NCBI RefSeq assembly: GCF_023008545.1
Contig: NZ_CP095397.1
Span: forward strand, 3,337,199-3,401,198
Direction: 5' to 3'
DNA: 64,000 nt
DNA from: Natribaculum luteum
GTDB lineage: Archaea > Halobacteriota > Halobacteria > Halobacteriales > Natrialbaceae
Shown in pieces: positions 52,887-61,188 of the stretch. Numbering within the stretch: position 1 is the first letter of the stretch; each line of letters opens with the position of its first letter. The translations under genes were made by a program, and so were the position numbers. Below the pieces are notes generated by a model that was given only the letters and a program-made list of their open reading frames with translations, was not told the DNA's origin and made no database searches.

Positions 52887-52937
52887 ATGCGAAGAGAAAA
52901 CACACCGCGGAGGGAGGTATGCGTTCCGCCGTTCTGA
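52887..52937 (+). CDS. Possible leaderless micro-ORF overlapping the fixA start
   Basis: A 16-codon frame MRRENTPRREVCVPPF begins at an ATG about 30 nt after a TTAATA box (52853-52858) and runs through the fixA start in another frame, stopping at 52937. It may initiate at the transcript 5' end and influence fixA translation, or be chance. Confidence 0.25.
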   Translation: MRRENTPRREVCVPPF

Positions 52938-53782
52938 CGAAAGGCGTCCCCGACTTCTCCGAGGGAGCCGTCTCGTTCGACGAGGATGGCCACCTCGAGC
53001 GGGGGAAGACGCCAACGGTGATGAATCCGAACGACGCGTTCGCACTCGAGGCCGCCTTGCAGACGAAAGTCCGCCACGGCGGTCACGTGAGCGTGATGAG
53101 CATGGGGCCGCCGGGATACGAGAGTGTCCTGCAGGAGGCGATGGCGTCCGTCTACGCCGACGACCTCTACTTGCTCTCCGATCGCGAGTGTGCGGCCGCG
53201 GACACCTGGGCGACTGCGATCACGCTCTGTTCTGCACTCGAGAAGTACCAGGCGGAGGTTCGCGAACTGGATCTCGTCTTTGCGGGCTTCAAAACGGCAG
53301 ACGGCGAGACCGGTCAGACCGGCCCCCAGACCTGCTGGGGACTCGAGTGGCCGATCGTCACGCACGCGATCGCACTCGATGTCGATCCCGACGAACGGAC
53401 GCTTCGTGCGAAACGGCTCGTCGAGGGCGACGTCGACGAGATCGAGACGGTCGAAGCGCCGCTGCCCTGCGTCGTCGTCACCGATCCGGAGTTCGAGCCG
53501 ACCTACCGGAAGGCCTCGCACCGACTCGAGCACAAGCGGCTTCGCGCCGAGACCGAAGCGCGCGCCGAGAGCTACGACGAGCACCTGACGACCTGGGATC
53601 ACGTGGACATGAACCTCGATCCCGACTACATCGGGCTGGACGGGTCGCCGACGATCGTCTCGTCGGTCGACCCGATCCCCAAGGCACCGTCGGAACGCGA
53701 GGCGACGATGATCGAGCCCGACGATCGAGACGGCATGGAACGACTCCTCGAGGAGATGCAACCGTTTGCTGCGGGTGATTGA
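52919..53782 (+). CDS. fixA: Electron transfer flavoprotein beta subunit (FixA type)
   Basis: The 287-residue subunit starts MRSAVLTKGVPDFSEGAVSF. It contains NPNDAFALEAALQTK, the AMP/FAD-contacting strand with VSVMSMGPPGYESVL, YLLSDRECAAADTWATA, DLVFAGFKTADGETGQTGPQ and the PCVVVTDPEF region. FixA and FixB form an ETF that passes electrons from acyl-CoA or other dehydrogenases (and in bifurcating forms NADH) to FixC. The order fixA-fixB-fixC with 3-nt and 1-nt junctions defines the operon. Confidence 0.9.
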   Translation: MRSAVLTKGVPDFSEGAVSFDEDGHLERGKTPTVMNPNDAFALEAALQTKVRHGGHVSVMSMGPPGYESVLQEAMASVYADDLYLLSDRECAAADTWATAITLCSALEKYQAEVRELDLVFAGFKTADGETGQTGPQTCWGLEWPIVTHAIALDVDPDERTLRAKRLVEGDVDEIETVEAPLPCVVVTDPEFEPTYRKASHRLEHKRLRAETEARAESYDEHLTTWDHVDMNLDPDYIGLDGSPTIVSSVDPIPKAPSEREATMIEPDDRDGMERLLEEMQPFAAGD

Positions 53783-53785
53783 ATC

Positions 53786-55336
53786 ATGGTAGACCCCGAC
53801 GAACACACGGTCGACGAGCTGATCGAGGAACTGGACACGATCGAGGACGAGGCGAAACTGAACGCGATCCTGGAGGCCGAGCGGGGCGGACGGGATCGCA
53901 AGACGGCCCGCGAGGCGATCGAAGAACGCATCGCGTCCGTCGGCGGCGAGGGCGACGAGACCGAAGGCGAGTACGAGGAGACCGCACAGACGGTTGGTGA
54001 GGAGACGGGCGGCGGGGAGGCGGACGACGAGGAACTCGAGGAAGAGGAAGCCGGGGACGAGTCCACGGCGGCTGAAGAACCCGAGGAGGAAGACGAGGAC
54101 GACGAACTCTCCCACCCGACGCGAGACAAACGCCACGTCCGGGCGCTCGAGGGCGGCCACTACGAGGACGTGTGGGTCTACTGCGAGACCCAGGAGGGCG
54201 AGTTGCTCGACGTCTCGAAGGAGATGCTCGGGAAGGCCCGCGAGTTGATGGACGATTACGCCGCGGAGTTCGGCGAGGAGGAACACGTCGTGGCGGTCCT
54301 GATCGGCGACGACGTGGAGGAACTCGCCGAGGAGTGCATCGCCTACGGAGCCGACGTCGCCGTCTACCACGAGGACCCGCGACTCGAGCGGTTCCTGCAC
54401 AAGCCCTACACCGAGATCACCGCACACATGGCTCGCGGGCAGGGAAGCATCGAGAGTACGGACTGGCGCGAGTACGACGAGCCCCGCTACTTCCTGTACC
54501 CGGCGACGAACAACGGCCGGGACCTCTCGGCACAGACACAGGCCGAACTCGACTCCGGGCTCGCCTCGGACTGTTCCGGACTCTTCATCGAGGAAGAGGA
54601 GGTCGCGAACCCGGTCAAGACTGGCGAACCCGGCGTCAGGAAGACCTTCGAGCGCGTCTTACACATGAAACGACCCGACTTCTCGGGGTTCGAGTACTCG
54701 ACGATCCTCTGTCTGGACAACCCGGGCCGGGACTTCCACCCACAGGGGTGTTCGGTCATTCCGGGCAGTTTCGAGCCGATGGATCCTGACCCCGAGCGCG
54801 AGGGGCAGGTCGTCGAACACGAGATGGACCTCGCCGAGGACTGGTTCCGCGTCGAGATCACCGAACACGACCGACTCGAGGCCGGCGTCGACCTGACCGG
54901 CCACGAGGTGATCGTCTGTCTCGGACGCGGGATCGGCGACGATCCGACGCAGGGAATCGAACTCGGACTGGACCTCGTCGACGCCTTCGAGGACGCCGCC
55001 CTCGGCATCACTCGCGGGATCGTCACCTCCTCCTACCAGTTCGAGGGTCACGTCGAGGAGTACACGAAAGAGGAGCGCCAGATCGGCGAGACGGGCCAGG
55101 TCGTCGCGCCGGACCTCTACGTCGCGGCCGGCGTCTCGGGTGCCGTCCAGCACAAAGTCGGGATGGACGAATCCGACACGATCGTCGCGATCAACACCGA
55201 CCCCGACGCACGGATCAGGGACTTCAGCGACTACTTCGTCGAGGGCGATCTCTTCGAGGTCCTCCCGCGACTGGTCGAGGCGATCGAAGCCGGCGAACTC
55301 CGCCTCGAGGCCGTCGCAGACGGGGGTGACGACTGA
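53786..55336 (+). CDS. fixB: Electron transfer flavoprotein alpha subunit (FixB type) with N-terminal extension
   Basis: The 516-residue subunit is longer than usual (about 320). Residues 1-55 form a Rho_N/SAP-like helical motif (TVDELIEELDTIEDEAKLNA, then GGRDRKTAREAIEERI), followed by a very acidic linker to about 110. The ETF-alpha core follows: HVRALEGGHYEDVWVYCE, then the FAD-binding C-terminal domain with YVAAGVSGAVQHKVGMDESD and VAINTDPDARI. A loop near 270-380 is a halophile-specific insertion containing Cys residues (TILCLDNPGRDFHPQGCSVI). It overlaps fixC by one base. Confidence 0.88.
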   Translation: MVDPDEHTVDELIEELDTIEDEAKLNAILEAERGGRDRKTAREAIEERIASVGGEGDETEGEYEETAQTVGEETGGGEADDEELEEEEAGDESTAAEEPEEEDEDDELSHPTRDKRHVRALEGGHYEDVWVYCETQEGELLDVSKEMLGKARELMDDYAAEFGEEEHVVAVLIGDDVEELAEECIAYGADVAVYHEDPRLERFLHKPYTEITAHMARGQGSIESTDWREYDEPRYFLYPATNNGRDLSAQTQAELDSGLASDCSGLFIEEEEVANPVKTGEPGVRKTFERVLHMKRPDFSGFEYSTILCLDNPGRDFHPQGCSVIPGSFEPMDPDPEREGQVVEHEMDLAEDWFRVEITEHDRLEAGVDLTGHEVIVCLGRGIGDDPTQGIELGLDLVDAFEDAALGITRGIVTSSYQFEGHVEEYTKEERQIGETGQVVAPDLYVAAGVSGAVQHKVGMDESDTIVAINTDPDARIRDFSDYFVEGDLFEVLPRLVEAIEAGELRLEAVADGGDD

Positions 55337-57012
55337 TGGCCGACGACGGGTACGAACATTACGAGGCGATCGTCGTCGGCTGTGGACCCGGCGGCGCGGC
55401 CGCCGCGTCCCGACTCGCCGATCACGGTATCGAGACGCTGGTACTCGAGCGGGGCGTCGAAGCCGGCTCGAAGAACGTCTCCGGCGGGCTGATCTACGCC
55501 GAGGAGTCCGCGCCGTACACGATCGACGAACTGTTCCCCGGCATTCGGGAGGAAGCCACCGAACGCCCGGTCACCGATTACTACATCCACAACGTCTCGG
55601 GACGAAAGGTCAAGACCTACGACCTCACCGACCTCCACGAGCACGACACCGACTGGTGTGACGCCGTCCTCCGCCGAACGATGGACGGCTGGCTCGAAGA
55701 GCGCGTCCACGAGAAGACGAGCGAGACGGGCGGGGGCGTTCTCACCGACGTCAGGGTCAACGGACTCCTCCGGGAGAACGGCCGGATCGTCGGCGTTACC
55801 TGCGACGAACTGGACCCGATCACGGCGGACTTCGTCGTCGCCGCCGATGGCGTCAACTCCGAACTCGCCCGCGACGCGGGACTGATGGACTGGGAGGAAC
55901 CCGACGAGTGGTTCCAGGGCGTCAAGGCAGTCGTCGACGTCGATCCCGACGCGATCGACAGCCGGTTCTCGATCGGCGACGACGAGGGCGTCGCACACCT
56001 GTTCTCGGGCGACCTCTTCGAGGACGTCCGCGGCGGCGGCTTCCTCTACACGAACGCGGACTCGCTGTCGATCGGGACCGTCTTCCACCTCGACAGCCTC
56101 GTCGAGCAGCAGGCCGAACCGCACGAACTGCTCGATGCCCTGCTCACGCACCCGCTGCTCGCGGGATGGCTCGGCGACGAGTACCACGAGCGCGAGTACG
56201 CCGCCAAACTGGTGCCGGACTCCAAGAAGGTCGCCCACCGCGAACCCTACCGCGACCGACTCGTCCTCGTCGGCGACGCCGCCGGGCAGATGCAGGCCCA
56301 GGGGCCGATCATCAAGGGCATGAACCACGCCGTCACCGCAGGCGCGCTCGCGGCTGACGCGTTCGCGGTCACGCGAGGCAACGCCGACCCCGAAGCCGCC
56401 GGCCGACGCTACGCGACGATGCTCGAGGACTCGGGCACGATGGAGAAACTCCGGCCCCGTCGATACGACCTCGCCCGGACGGTGGGCGAACGTGAGGCCG
56501 TCACGAACGCCGTCGAGGCCGTCCTCGACTCGAGGGTCGGCAGCGCCGCGCTCGGAAATCCCATCGCCGATCGGCTACTGAAGCGGGCGTACAACTCGCC
56601 GCTGCTCGTCTCGATGCTCCCCGACACCAGGACGGGGTACGTCACGATTCCGGCGGTTGTCGGCGAGGAACTCGGCCGGACGATCCACTGGGAGAGCGAG
56701 ATCGAACCGCCGAGCCTCGAGGAGCGCATCGGCGACCTCACCTACGATACGGACGTGGGCAACCCCCACATTCGGCTGCGCGACGAGTCCGTCGAGGAAA
56801 GCGGCGCGGCGGTCTACGCCTGCCCGGTGAGCGCCGAGGACTTCGGCGGCGGCTGTTACCGCGCGGAGACGGTGAAGACGAACGGCACCGAAGAGACGCT
56901 CGTCAGCCTCGATACGCAACCCTGCGTGGAGTGTGGAACCTGCGCCGTCGTCGCCGACACCGAGTGGGAACACCCGCGTGGCGGCAAGGGCGTCGAGTTC
57001 CGCCAGGGGTAG
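55336..57012 (+). CDS. fixC: FixC-FixX fusion: ETF-quinone oxidoreductase with ferredoxin domain
   Basis: The 558-residue protein has a FixC flavoprotein domain: AIVVGCGPGGAAAASRLADHG at about 9-29, LERGVEAGSKNVSGGLIY, and RLVLVGDAAGQMQAQGPIIKGMNHAV near 304. The C-terminal 80 residues are FixX-like, with ACPVSAEDF and CVECGTCAVVADTEWEHPRG providing [4Fe-4S] cysteines (only three or four ligands visible). In bacteria FixC and FixX are separate genes. The enzyme moves electrons from ETF to menaquinone at the membrane. Confidence 0.88.
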   Translation: MADDGYEHYEAIVVGCGPGGAAAASRLADHGIETLVLERGVEAGSKNVSGGLIYAEESAPYTIDELFPGIREEATERPVTDYYIHNVSGRKVKTYDLTDLHEHDTDWCDAVLRRTMDGWLEERVHEKTSETGGGVLTDVRVNGLLRENGRIVGVTCDELDPITADFVVAADGVNSELARDAGLMDWEEPDEWFQGVKAVVDVDPDAIDSRFSIGDDEGVAHLFSGDLFEDVRGGGFLYTNADSLSIGTVFHLDSLVEQQAEPHELLDALLTHPLLAGWLGDEYHEREYAAKLVPDSKKVAHREPYRDRLVLVGDAAGQMQAQGPIIKGMNHAVTAGALAADAFAVTRGNADPEAAGRRYATMLEDSGTMEKLRPRRYDLARTVGEREAVTNAVEAVLDSRVGSAALGNPIADRLLKRAYNSPLLVSMLPDTRTGYVTIPAVVGEELGRTIHWESEIEPPSLEERIGDLTYDTDVGNPHIRLRDESVEESGAAVYACPVSAEDFGGGCYRAETVKTNGTEETLVSLDTQPCVECGTCAVVADTEWEHPRGGKGVEFRQG

Positions 57013-57013
57013 G

Positions 57014-57376
57014 ATGAGCCGCTACGGACCCAGAATCGCCGCGCTCGAGCGTCGCGCCGAGCGCGACCGCGAGTCGTTCGATCCGGACGTCACGCCGGAG
57101 CGAGCTGCGGCCGACTACCTCCGCGAAGGCGCAGGGCAGGCGATCTGGCTCTACGTCGAGGCCCGGACCGGCGGCCGGCTGGTCCCGTTCTCCGAGGCCG
57201 AGCTCACTGCCCTCCGCGAGTCGATGAACACCTGGCTCGAACTGTACGCCCGGAGCTACGGCGTCTCCCTCGAGGCCGAGTTTACGGTTCGCGAGGCGGC
57301 CGAGTTGTTGCTCGAGACGAGAAACGTCCACGACGTGGCACAGTTGCTCACGGACGTCCCCGAGCGGCGTCCGTGA
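57014..57376 (+). CDS. Unknown 120-residue protein of the fix operon
   Basis: The protein starts MSRYGPRIAALERRAERDRE one nt after the fixC stop. It is helical, with AAADYLREGAGQAIWLYVEA, SEAELTALRESMNTWLELYA and REAAELLLETRNVHDVAQLL. No motif is recognised; its coupling to fixC suggests an accessory or assembly role in this electron-transfer module. Confidence 0.65.
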   Translation: MSRYGPRIAALERRAERDRESFDPDVTPERAAADYLREGAGQAIWLYVEARTGGRLVPFSEAELTALRESMNTWLELYARSYGVSLEAEFTVREAAELLLETRNVHDVAQLLTDVPERRP

Positions 57377-57399
57377 CCGACGAGTCGGTGACGCGGTGG

Positions 57400-57882
57400 C
57401 TACCGGGTGGCGTCCGCCTCGAGGGCGCAATGTGCGTAGAAGGCGACCGAGAAGTCCTGCGGGCTGGGAACCGCACAGGCGAGCCAGCCGATCGCTGCAG
57501 CTGTCACGACGAGTCCGTCGGACCCGGGCAGGTAGCCGCCCAGTCCGAGTGCGAAGACGGGGAGGGCGAGCGAGAGCGGCATCAGCGCGGCGATCCGGAG
57601 GACCCACGGCGGCTCGTCCCCGGTCGGACGCGGCCGGACCACGGCCCACCGACCGCTCGCGAGGGCGGTGACGACGCCGTCCGTTCGATCTGGACTGTAC
57701 TCGAGGGAGTAGTCGATACCGGCGAGTCGGAGCACCGCCGCGTGGGCGTACTCGTGAGCGACCAGTCCACCCGCCACGGCGAGCGCGAGGACGACAACGG
57801 CGGCGATCACGTCGAATCCGATCACGTACTCGAGTAGCCGAACCGCGGTCGGAAACCGCGCCGGCTTCACCTGTCGTCGCAT
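57400..57882 (-). CDS. Membrane protein with HExxH metalloprotease-like motif
   Basis: The 160-residue protein has a membrane helix at about 18-40 running into VAHEYAHAAVLRLAG, whose HEYAH (HExxH) resembles the zinc site of M50/site-2-type or DUF3267 proteases. A second hydrophobic region at about 95-130 (IAALMPLSLALPVFALGLGG) follows. The second zinc ligand is not obvious. An ATG further up would add 14 residues, but the ATG at 57882 is preferred. Convergent with the fix operon. Confidence 0.68.
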   Translation of the reverse strand: MRRQVKPARFPTAVRLLEYVIGFDVIAAVVVLALAVAGGLVAHEYAHAAVLRLAGIDYSLEYSPDRTDGVVTALASGRWAVVRPRPTGDEPPWVLRIAALMPLSLALPVFALGLGGYLPGSDGLVVTAAAIGWLACAVPSPQDFSVAFYAHCALEADATR

Positions 57883-57956
57883 TAAATCAGCAGCGGTCGC
57901 CCGACGCAGTGGCTGGCGAGCCAATCGTTAAGTATCGATGAGTGGTACCACTACCC

Positions 57957-58688
57957 ATGTCATTCAGTGAAGAACTCGAATTTGGCCACGAGGACCGCAA
58001 ACGGATCTACGAATACGTCGAACGGCACGGAGCCGTCGATCCCGACGAGGCCCAGGAACGCCTCCGAATCGACCCGGGGGGGTTCCGCCACCACGTCGCG
58101 ATCCTCAAACGCGACGGTCGACTCGAGGAAGTAGAAGGCAAACTCAGGGTCACGATCGACGCCGGGGCCGAAGAGGAGTACGCCACGGACGGCCTCGAGT
58201 TCCATATCCGGCCGGCAAGACAGGAAGACCTCTCGGGGATCGTCGGCGCGATCAGACAGGTAGCCGAAGAGAAGACGTACATCGTCGCCGAGAGCGTCGC
58301 CGACGAGATCGACCACGAGGACGCCCTGCTCCGGCACAACGAACTCGAGGCGCGGATGTTCTTCGTCGCGACGGTCGGCGACGATGTCGTCGGCTGGGTC
58401 CACCTCCACGCGCCCGAACTCGACAAACTGAGCCACACCGCCGAACTCACCGTCGGCGTCATCGAGGAGTACCGCGGCCACGGCATCGGGTCACACCTCC
58501 TCTCGCGCGGGCTCGAGTGGGCCGCCTCGAACGGCTACGAGAAAGTCTACAACAGCGTCCCCTCGACGAACGAGGACGCAATCGCCTTCCTCGAACACCA
58601 CGGCTGGGAGACCGAGGCCGTCCGCGAGGACCACTACAAGCTCAACGGCCACTACGTCGACGAAGTGATGATGGCCCTCGAGTTGTAG
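57957..58688 (+). CDS. GNAT acetyltransferase with N-terminal winged-helix-like domain
   Basis: The 243-residue protein has residues 1-65 resembling a helix-turn-helix (KRIYEYVERHGAVDPDEAQERL, then DPGGFRHHVAILKRDGRLEE). The GNAT domain (about 80-235) carries VGWVHLHAPELDKLSHTAEL, the acetyl-CoA motif A GVIEEYRGHGIGSHLLSRGL, and FLEHHGWETEAV. It could acetylate itself, a protein or a metabolite while binding DNA. The start follows a TATA/AT stretch. Confidence 0.83.
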   Translation: MSFSEELEFGHEDRKRIYEYVERHGAVDPDEAQERLRIDPGGFRHHVAILKRDGRLEEVEGKLRVTIDAGAEEEYATDGLEFHIRPARQEDLSGIVGAIRQVAEEKTYIVAESVADEIDHEDALLRHNELEARMFFVATVGDDVVGWVHLHAPELDKLSHTAELTVGVIEEYRGHGIGSHLLSRGLEWAASNGYEKVYNSVPSTNEDAIAFLEHHGWETEAVREDHYKLNGHYVDEVMMALEL

Positions 58689-58990
58689 GAGACGACCGCT
58701 CCGACGGCGTCGAGTTCGTTCGTTTTCTCACCGGGGCTCTCCTCGGCCTCCACGATCTCGAAGCGGTCCGCGTCCCCTTCGCCGTCCGGAAGCTGATTCT
58801 GGACGTCCTCGAGTGCGCCGCCGGAAGTCGCCTCCGCGGCGACGTCGAGGGCAACCTGCGCGTTGAAGACCCTCTCGGTCGGCGCTTCGTCGCCGAGTTC
58901 CTCGCGCTCGGCGACGCGTCGACGAACCCGTCGAAGCCGACGAGTTCGGACCCTTCAGACGAGAGCGACGGCGCAGCCGGGCGAGGTGCC
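58652..58990 (-). pseudogene. Frameshifted DUF2267-like remnant
   Basis: On the minus strand one frame gives RVAEREELGDEAPTERVFNA then QVALDVAAEATSGGALEDVQ and NQLPDGEGDADRF, closely like the second half of DUF2267 proteins. The preceding bases fit in the next frame as GSELVGFDGFVD, and the junction (near 58916-58920) is consistent with loss of one C from a GACCGCGTC-type sequence (FVD|RVAER). The N-terminal half is gone and the 3' end runs into the GNAT gene. It is a decayed gene between GNAT and ychF. Confidence 0.55.
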
Positions 58991-59045
58991 CGTGGATACC
59001 CGGGGAATCGAAAGACAGTTTTCCCGCACGAGGCTACCTCGTGGC

Positions 59046-60224
59046 ATGCTCTCGATCGCGCTTGCCGGAAAACCGAACGCCGGCAAGTCAACGTTCTACA
59101 CCGCGGCGACGATGGCGGAGGTAGACGTCGCCAACTACCCCTTCACCACCATCGACGCCAACCGCGGCGTGAGTCACGTCCGCACCGAGTGTCCCTGCCT
59201 CGAGCGCGACGAGCGGTGCAACAGCGAGAACTGCCGGGACGGCAAGCGGTACGTCCCGATCGAACTGCTCGACGTCGCCGGACTGGTGCCGGGCGCTCAC
59301 GAGGGGAAAGGACTGGGCAACCAGTTTCTCGACGAACTCACCAACGCCGACGTCATCGTCAACGTGATCGACGCCTCCGGGGCGACGAACGAGAAGGGCG
59401 AACCCGTCGAGGTCGGCGAACACGACCCGCTCGAGGACATCGACTTCGTCGAGGAGGAGATGGACATGTGGCTGGCGGGCATCGTCGAGCGAAACTGGGA
59501 ATCGGTCGAACGCAAGTCGCGCTCGCCGGATTTCGACATCGACGACGCGCTCGCGGACATGCTCTCGGGCTTCGGTGCCTCGCCGGCCCAGATCGCGATC
59601 GTCCTGCGGGACCTCGAGTACCCCGACGACCCCATCCAGTGGGACGACGAACACCGCGAGGCGCTCGCCCGCGACGTCCGCCAGCGGACCAAACCGATCG
59701 TCGTCGCGGCGAACAAGATCGACGTCGCCCCCGAGGAGAACGTCGAACGGCTGCTCGAGCTCGACAAACCCGTGATCCCGACCACGGCCGAGGGCGAACT
59801 CGCACTCCGTCGGGCGGCCGAGAACGGCCTCGTCGACTACGACCCGGGCGACGAGTCGATGGAGATCAAAGGCGAGGTGAGCGACGCCCAGCGCGAGGCC
59901 CTGGAGGGACTCGGCGAGACGATGGAACGGTGGGACGGCACCGGCGTCCAGGACGCGCTCGACTACGCCGTCTACGACCTGCTCGATCACGTCACCGCCT
60001 ACCCCGTCGAGGACGCCTCGAAGTGGTCCGACGGCAGCGGCAACGTGCTGCCAGACGCCTTCCTCCTGCCGCGGGGATCGACGCCCGTCGACCTCGCCTA
60101 CGCCGTCCACTCCGACATCGGCGACGGCTACCTCCACGCCGTCGACGCCAGGTCCGCTCGCGAAGTGAGCGAGAGCTACGAACTCGAGGAGGGAGACGTG
60201 ATCAAGATTGTGAGTACGAACTGA
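59046..60224 (+). CDS. ychF: YchF/OLA1-family ATPase
   Basis: The 392-residue protein starts MLSIALAGKPNAGKSTFYTA with the P-loop at 8-15. It has DVAGLVPGAHEGKGLGNQFL as G3, VVAANKIDVAPEENV as G4 (NKxD, although YchF prefers ATP), and a C-terminal TGS domain ending ESYELEEGDVIKIVSTN. The archaeal insertion between G2 and G3 contains ECPCLERDERCNSENC. It binds ribosomes. Its 3' end has been copied several times in the following 3.5 kb. Confidence 0.94.
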   Translation: MLSIALAGKPNAGKSTFYTAATMAEVDVANYPFTTIDANRGVSHVRTECPCLERDERCNSENCRDGKRYVPIELLDVAGLVPGAHEGKGLGNQFLDELTNADVIVNVIDASGATNEKGEPVEVGEHDPLEDIDFVEEEMDMWLAGIVERNWESVERKSRSPDFDIDDALADMLSGFGASPAQIAIVLRDLEYPDDPIQWDDEHREALARDVRQRTKPIVVAANKIDVAPEENVERLLELDKPVIPTTAEGELALRRAAENGLVDYDPGDESMEIKGEVSDAQREALEGLGETMERWDGTGVQDALDYAVYDLLDHVTAYPVEDASKWSDGSGNVLPDAFLLPRGSTPVDLAYAVHSDIGDGYLHAVDARSAREVSESYELEEGDVIKIVSTN

Positions 60225-60245
60225 TAAAACAGGAGTCGTAGTGCG

Positions 60246-60386
60246 TTACTCGTTTTCGAGCGCGTCGTAGATGTCCCGATTCGCGTCCCGGTCAGCTGCT
60301 GCTACCCGCCGGACGATCTCACCTCGGATATCCTCCATCACTTCATCGAGGGGGGTCTCGGACTCCGAACTTTCCTTGGTCGCCAT
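60246..60386 (-). CDS. 46-residue toxin-associated small protein, copy 1
   Basis: The protein starts MATKESSESETPLDEVMEDI, and its last 20 residues RVAAADRDANRDIYDALENE are identical to those of the copy at 61040-61180. It lies 25 nt downstream of the Doc gene on the same strand and convergent to ychF. A helical, acidic small protein, probably the antitoxin partner or a decoy copy. Confidence 0.65.
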   Translation of the reverse strand: MATKESSESETPLDEVMEDIRGEIVRRVAAADRDANRDIYDALENE

Positions 60387-60411
60387 AGTTGCTGTATCGT
60401 CGCGATTGCGG

Positions 60412-60900
60412 TTAATCGTTCGGGTTAGACGAGTCGCCGGTTAGTTCGTCCAGTCCGTACCGGATGAGGTCGTCCCGCCACTGTTCAATCTCACCTGCGA
60501 GGTCGATTTCTTCGGTGTGGTATCGAAAGTATTCGAGGGTTTCCGTTTCGTCAACAGTTGCCTGATCCGTGCCGAACTGCTTGAGGATCGTCCTGATTTC
60601 GTCGTCGTACGTGAACCGATACCCGTTGAGGAAATAGAATACGACCGTCGTGTTGAGCGCGGTGCGTTTGTTTGCATCGACGAACGGATGATTTGCAACC
60701 AGCAGTCGGAGGAGGTGAAACGCTTTCTCGTGAATCGTTTCGGGTACCGTCCCGAAATTCCCGCTCTCGATATAGTTCAGGGCAAACTCGATATCTCCAC
60801 GATTCTGGACGCCAGAGTGCGTGTCAGAGTACTCTGAGACGATGTCGTCGTGGATGGCGAGAACATCGCCCACTGACGGATACCAGAACGAGTCTGCCAT
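60412..60900 (-). CDS. doc: Fic/Doc-family toxin
   Basis: The 162-residue protein has the Fic core motif HPFVDANKRTALNTTVVFYF (His near 91), close to the canonical HPFxDGNKRT, with Ala in place of the Gly. It starts MADSFWYPSVGDVLAIHDDI, as other Doc toxins. Doc phosphorylates EF-Tu in bacteria; the archaeal target is unknown. It is flanked on both sides by copies of a 46-residue gene, which supports a toxin-antitoxin module. Confidence 0.88.
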   Translation of the reverse strand: MADSFWYPSVGDVLAIHDDIVSEYSDTHSGVQNRGDIEFALNYIESGNFGTVPETIHEKAFHLLRLLVANHPFVDANKRTALNTTVVFYFLNGYRFTYDDEIRTILKQFGTDQATVDETETLEYFRYHTEEIDLAGEIEQWRDDLIRYGLDELTGDSSNPND

Positions 60901-60992
60901 TCGTTCGTTTACTCAGACTGCACCCGAGGTAATCCTTGCTATTGCAGCTCACGGAGTCTGGCCGTATTTATCCGTTGTGTACTCAGAAGTAC

Positions 60993-61018
60993 TGATCAAG
61001 ATCGTGAGTACGAACTGA
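60993..61018 (+). repeat. Copy of the ychF 3' terminus (26 nt)
   Basis: Matches 60199-60224 (codons VIKIVSTN and stop) with one mismatch. Together with the small-gene copies that follow each, it defines a direct duplication flanking the Doc gene. Confidence 0.85.
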
Positions 61019-61039
61019 CAAGGGTGGAACCGGAGCCTG

Positions 61040-61180
61040 CTACTCGTTTTCGAGCGCGTCGTAGATATCTCGATTCGCATCTCGGTCAGCCGCTGCCACC
61101 CGCTGGACGAGTTCTCGTCGGACGTCGTCCATCACTTCATCGAGCGGGGAACCGGACGCTGAACCGTCCTCGGTCGCCAT
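61040..61180 (-). CDS. 46-residue toxin-associated small protein, copy 2
   Basis: The protein starts MATEDGSASGSPLDEVMDDV and ends with the same 20 residues as copy 1. It is upstream of doc by 139 nt on the same strand, the usual antitoxin position. Divergence in the N-terminal half suggests the duplication is not recent or that this part evolves fast. Confidence 0.65.
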   Translation of the reverse strand: MATEDGSASGSPLDEVMDDVRRELVQRVAAADRDANRDIYDALENE

Positions 61181-61188
61181 ACGTGGAG

